A stretch of DNA of 64,000 bases from DASYTH01 sp036002505 (GTDB taxonomy: Bacteria; Actinomycetota; Actinomycetes; Mycobacteriales; Pseudonocardiaceae): assembly GCF_036002505.1 (NCBI RefSeq), contig NZ_DASYTH010000462.1, positions 5,886-69,885 of the forward strand. Direction: 5' to 3'. A program made the position numbers and the translations under genes. Of the stretch, positions 63,210 to 64,000 are shown one piece after another. The notes below the pieces were generated by a model. It was not told the DNA's origin and ran no database searches. It saw only the letters and a program-made list of their open reading frames with translations. How positions within the stretch are numbered: the first letter of the stretch is position 1; each line of letters starts with the position of its first letter.

Positions 63210-64000
63210 ATGGACCGGGTGAGCAAGCAGGGCACGCGCCGATTGATGCCGCCGTCCGCTGATCTTGAGCGGTTGCTGGACGGATCGCACCATGATCCGC
63301 ACTCGGTGCTCGGGGTGCACTCCGATCATGCGGGTACCACCGTCGCCAGGGCGCTGCGACCGGGTGCCAAGGCCGTGGCGCTGGTGGCTGGGGAGCACCG
63401 GTTCGACATGGACGAGGTGGCCGACGGGCTGTTCGCCACCGCGCTGGACGAGCCGCCGGGTGAGTATCTGATCGAGGTGGACTACGGCGGGGACCCGGTG
63501 CTCGTGGAGGATCCGTACCGGTGGCTGCCGACGCTGGGCGAGCTGGATCTGCATCTGTTCAGCGAGGGCCGGCACGAGCGGCTGTGGCAGGTGCTGGGGG
63601 CGCATCAGCACTCGTACGAGGTCCCGGGCGGGGTGGTGGCCGGGACGTCGTTCGCGGTGTGGGCACCGAACGCCCGAGGGGTGCGGGTGACCGGCGACTT
63701 CGACGGGTGGGACGGCCGGGCGAACCCGATGCGCTCGCTGGGCTCGTCGGGGGTGTGGGAGCTGTTCGTTCCGGGCCTGCCGCCGGGCACCCGGTACAAG
63801 TTCCGGATCTTCGGCCAGGACGGGCGCTGGCATGAGCGGGCCGACCCGATGGCGTTCGCCACCGAGGTGCCGCCGGCCACCGCCTCGGTTGTGTCCACTT
63901 CGGACTACCTGTGGCGGGACGAGCCGTGGCTGGAGAAGCGCGAATCGACCCGGTGGACCGACGCGCCGATGAGCGTCTACGAGGTGCACCTGGGGTCCTG
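63210..64000 (+). CDS. glgB: 1,4-alpha-glucan branching enzyme GlgB, 5' part
   Basis: Open to the window end. The ATG at 63210 or the GTG at 63219 begins the frame; no clear RBS is seen. The visible part has the two N-terminal carbohydrate-binding domains: LLDGSHHDPHSVLGVHSD, then SFAVWAPNARGVRVTGDFDG and GTRYKFRI, ending in MSVYEVHLGS just before the catalytic barrel. It forms alpha-1,6 branches on GlgE glucan. Confidence 0.93.
   Translation, partial: MDRVSKQGTRRLMPPSADLERLLDGSHHDPHSVLGVHSDHAGTTVARALRPGAKAVALVAGEHRFDMDEVADGLFATALDEPPGEYLIEVDYGGDPVLVEDPYRWLPTLGELDLHLFSEGRHERLWQVLGAHQHSYEVPGGVVAGTSFAVWAPNARGVRVTGDFDGWDGRANPMRSLGSSGVWELFVPGLPPGTRYKFRIFGQDGRWHERADPMAFATEVPPATASVVSTSDYLWRDEPWLEKRESTRWTDAPMSVYEVHLGS

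Overview
The window is high-GC actinobacterial DNA with dense gene packing, frequent GTG starts, ATGA/GTGA stop-start overlaps and short RBSs. Gene content suggests Pseudonocardiaceae, possibly an Amycolatopsis relative: EspG/DUF3558 ESX accessory genes, DUF574 and DUF1707 proteins, the GlgE alpha-glucan pathway and mycobacterial-type methylglucose polysaccharide genes. The genus is inferred from style of content and repeats, not proven. No rRNA, tRNA or CRISPR array was seen, and no gap over about 300 bases lacks a gene or pseudogene.

Layout. 1-6.1 kb: the end of a PIN toxin gene; a minus-strand operon of a subtilisin-like protease, a CHAT-domain protein and a 180-residue unknown; then secreted Cu/Zn superoxide dismutase. 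6.1-36.1 kb: a backbone in the order of M. tuberculosis Rv3024c-Rv3041c as I remember it (mnmA, cysteine desulfurase, two acyltransferases, etfA, etfB, methyltransferase, GH57 enzyme, GT4 glycosyltransferase, hexapeptide acyltransferase, THUMP-like protein, methyltransferase, enoyl-CoA hydratase, ABC ATPase). Blocks absent from that order interrupt it: an MFS exporter, an ESX/EspG cluster, a P-loop ATPase plus membrane patatin pair, a DUF574 methyltransferase, a nucleoside hydrolase, a permease-amidase-PadR operon and a DUF559 protein. 36.1-40.7 kb: a HelD-like RNA polymerase-associated helicase diverges from three ESX-substrate-like genes, with a consensus promoter across the helicase start.

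40.7-52.3 kb: glgX; a cysteine-codon leader peptide with alternative hairpins ahead of a cysteine dioxygenase fused to rhodanese by a 28-bp duplication; a GGCT-like/RibD_C fusion; YggT; an AraC regulator; a reductase pair; a broken PPOX gene cut by a membrane-anchored binding-protein gene; an XRE-cupin regulator and flavin reductase; and a protein resembling an M50 protease without its metal ligands. 52.3-64 kb: the alpha-glucan cluster glgP, glgE, treS, mak, CBS protein and glgB (cut by the window end), interrupted by a Doc/RHH toxin-antitoxin pair and a P450-ferredoxin pair. TreS makes maltose from trehalose, Mak phosphorylates it, GlgE extends glucan from maltose-1-phosphate, GlgB branches it, and GlgP and GlgX degrade it.

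Several repeat families run through the window: 21-nt tandem units at four intergenic loci, long perfect hairpins at gene ends, and palindromic elements that are translated in frame inside MnmA, the PlsC-like protein and the enoyl-CoA hydratase.
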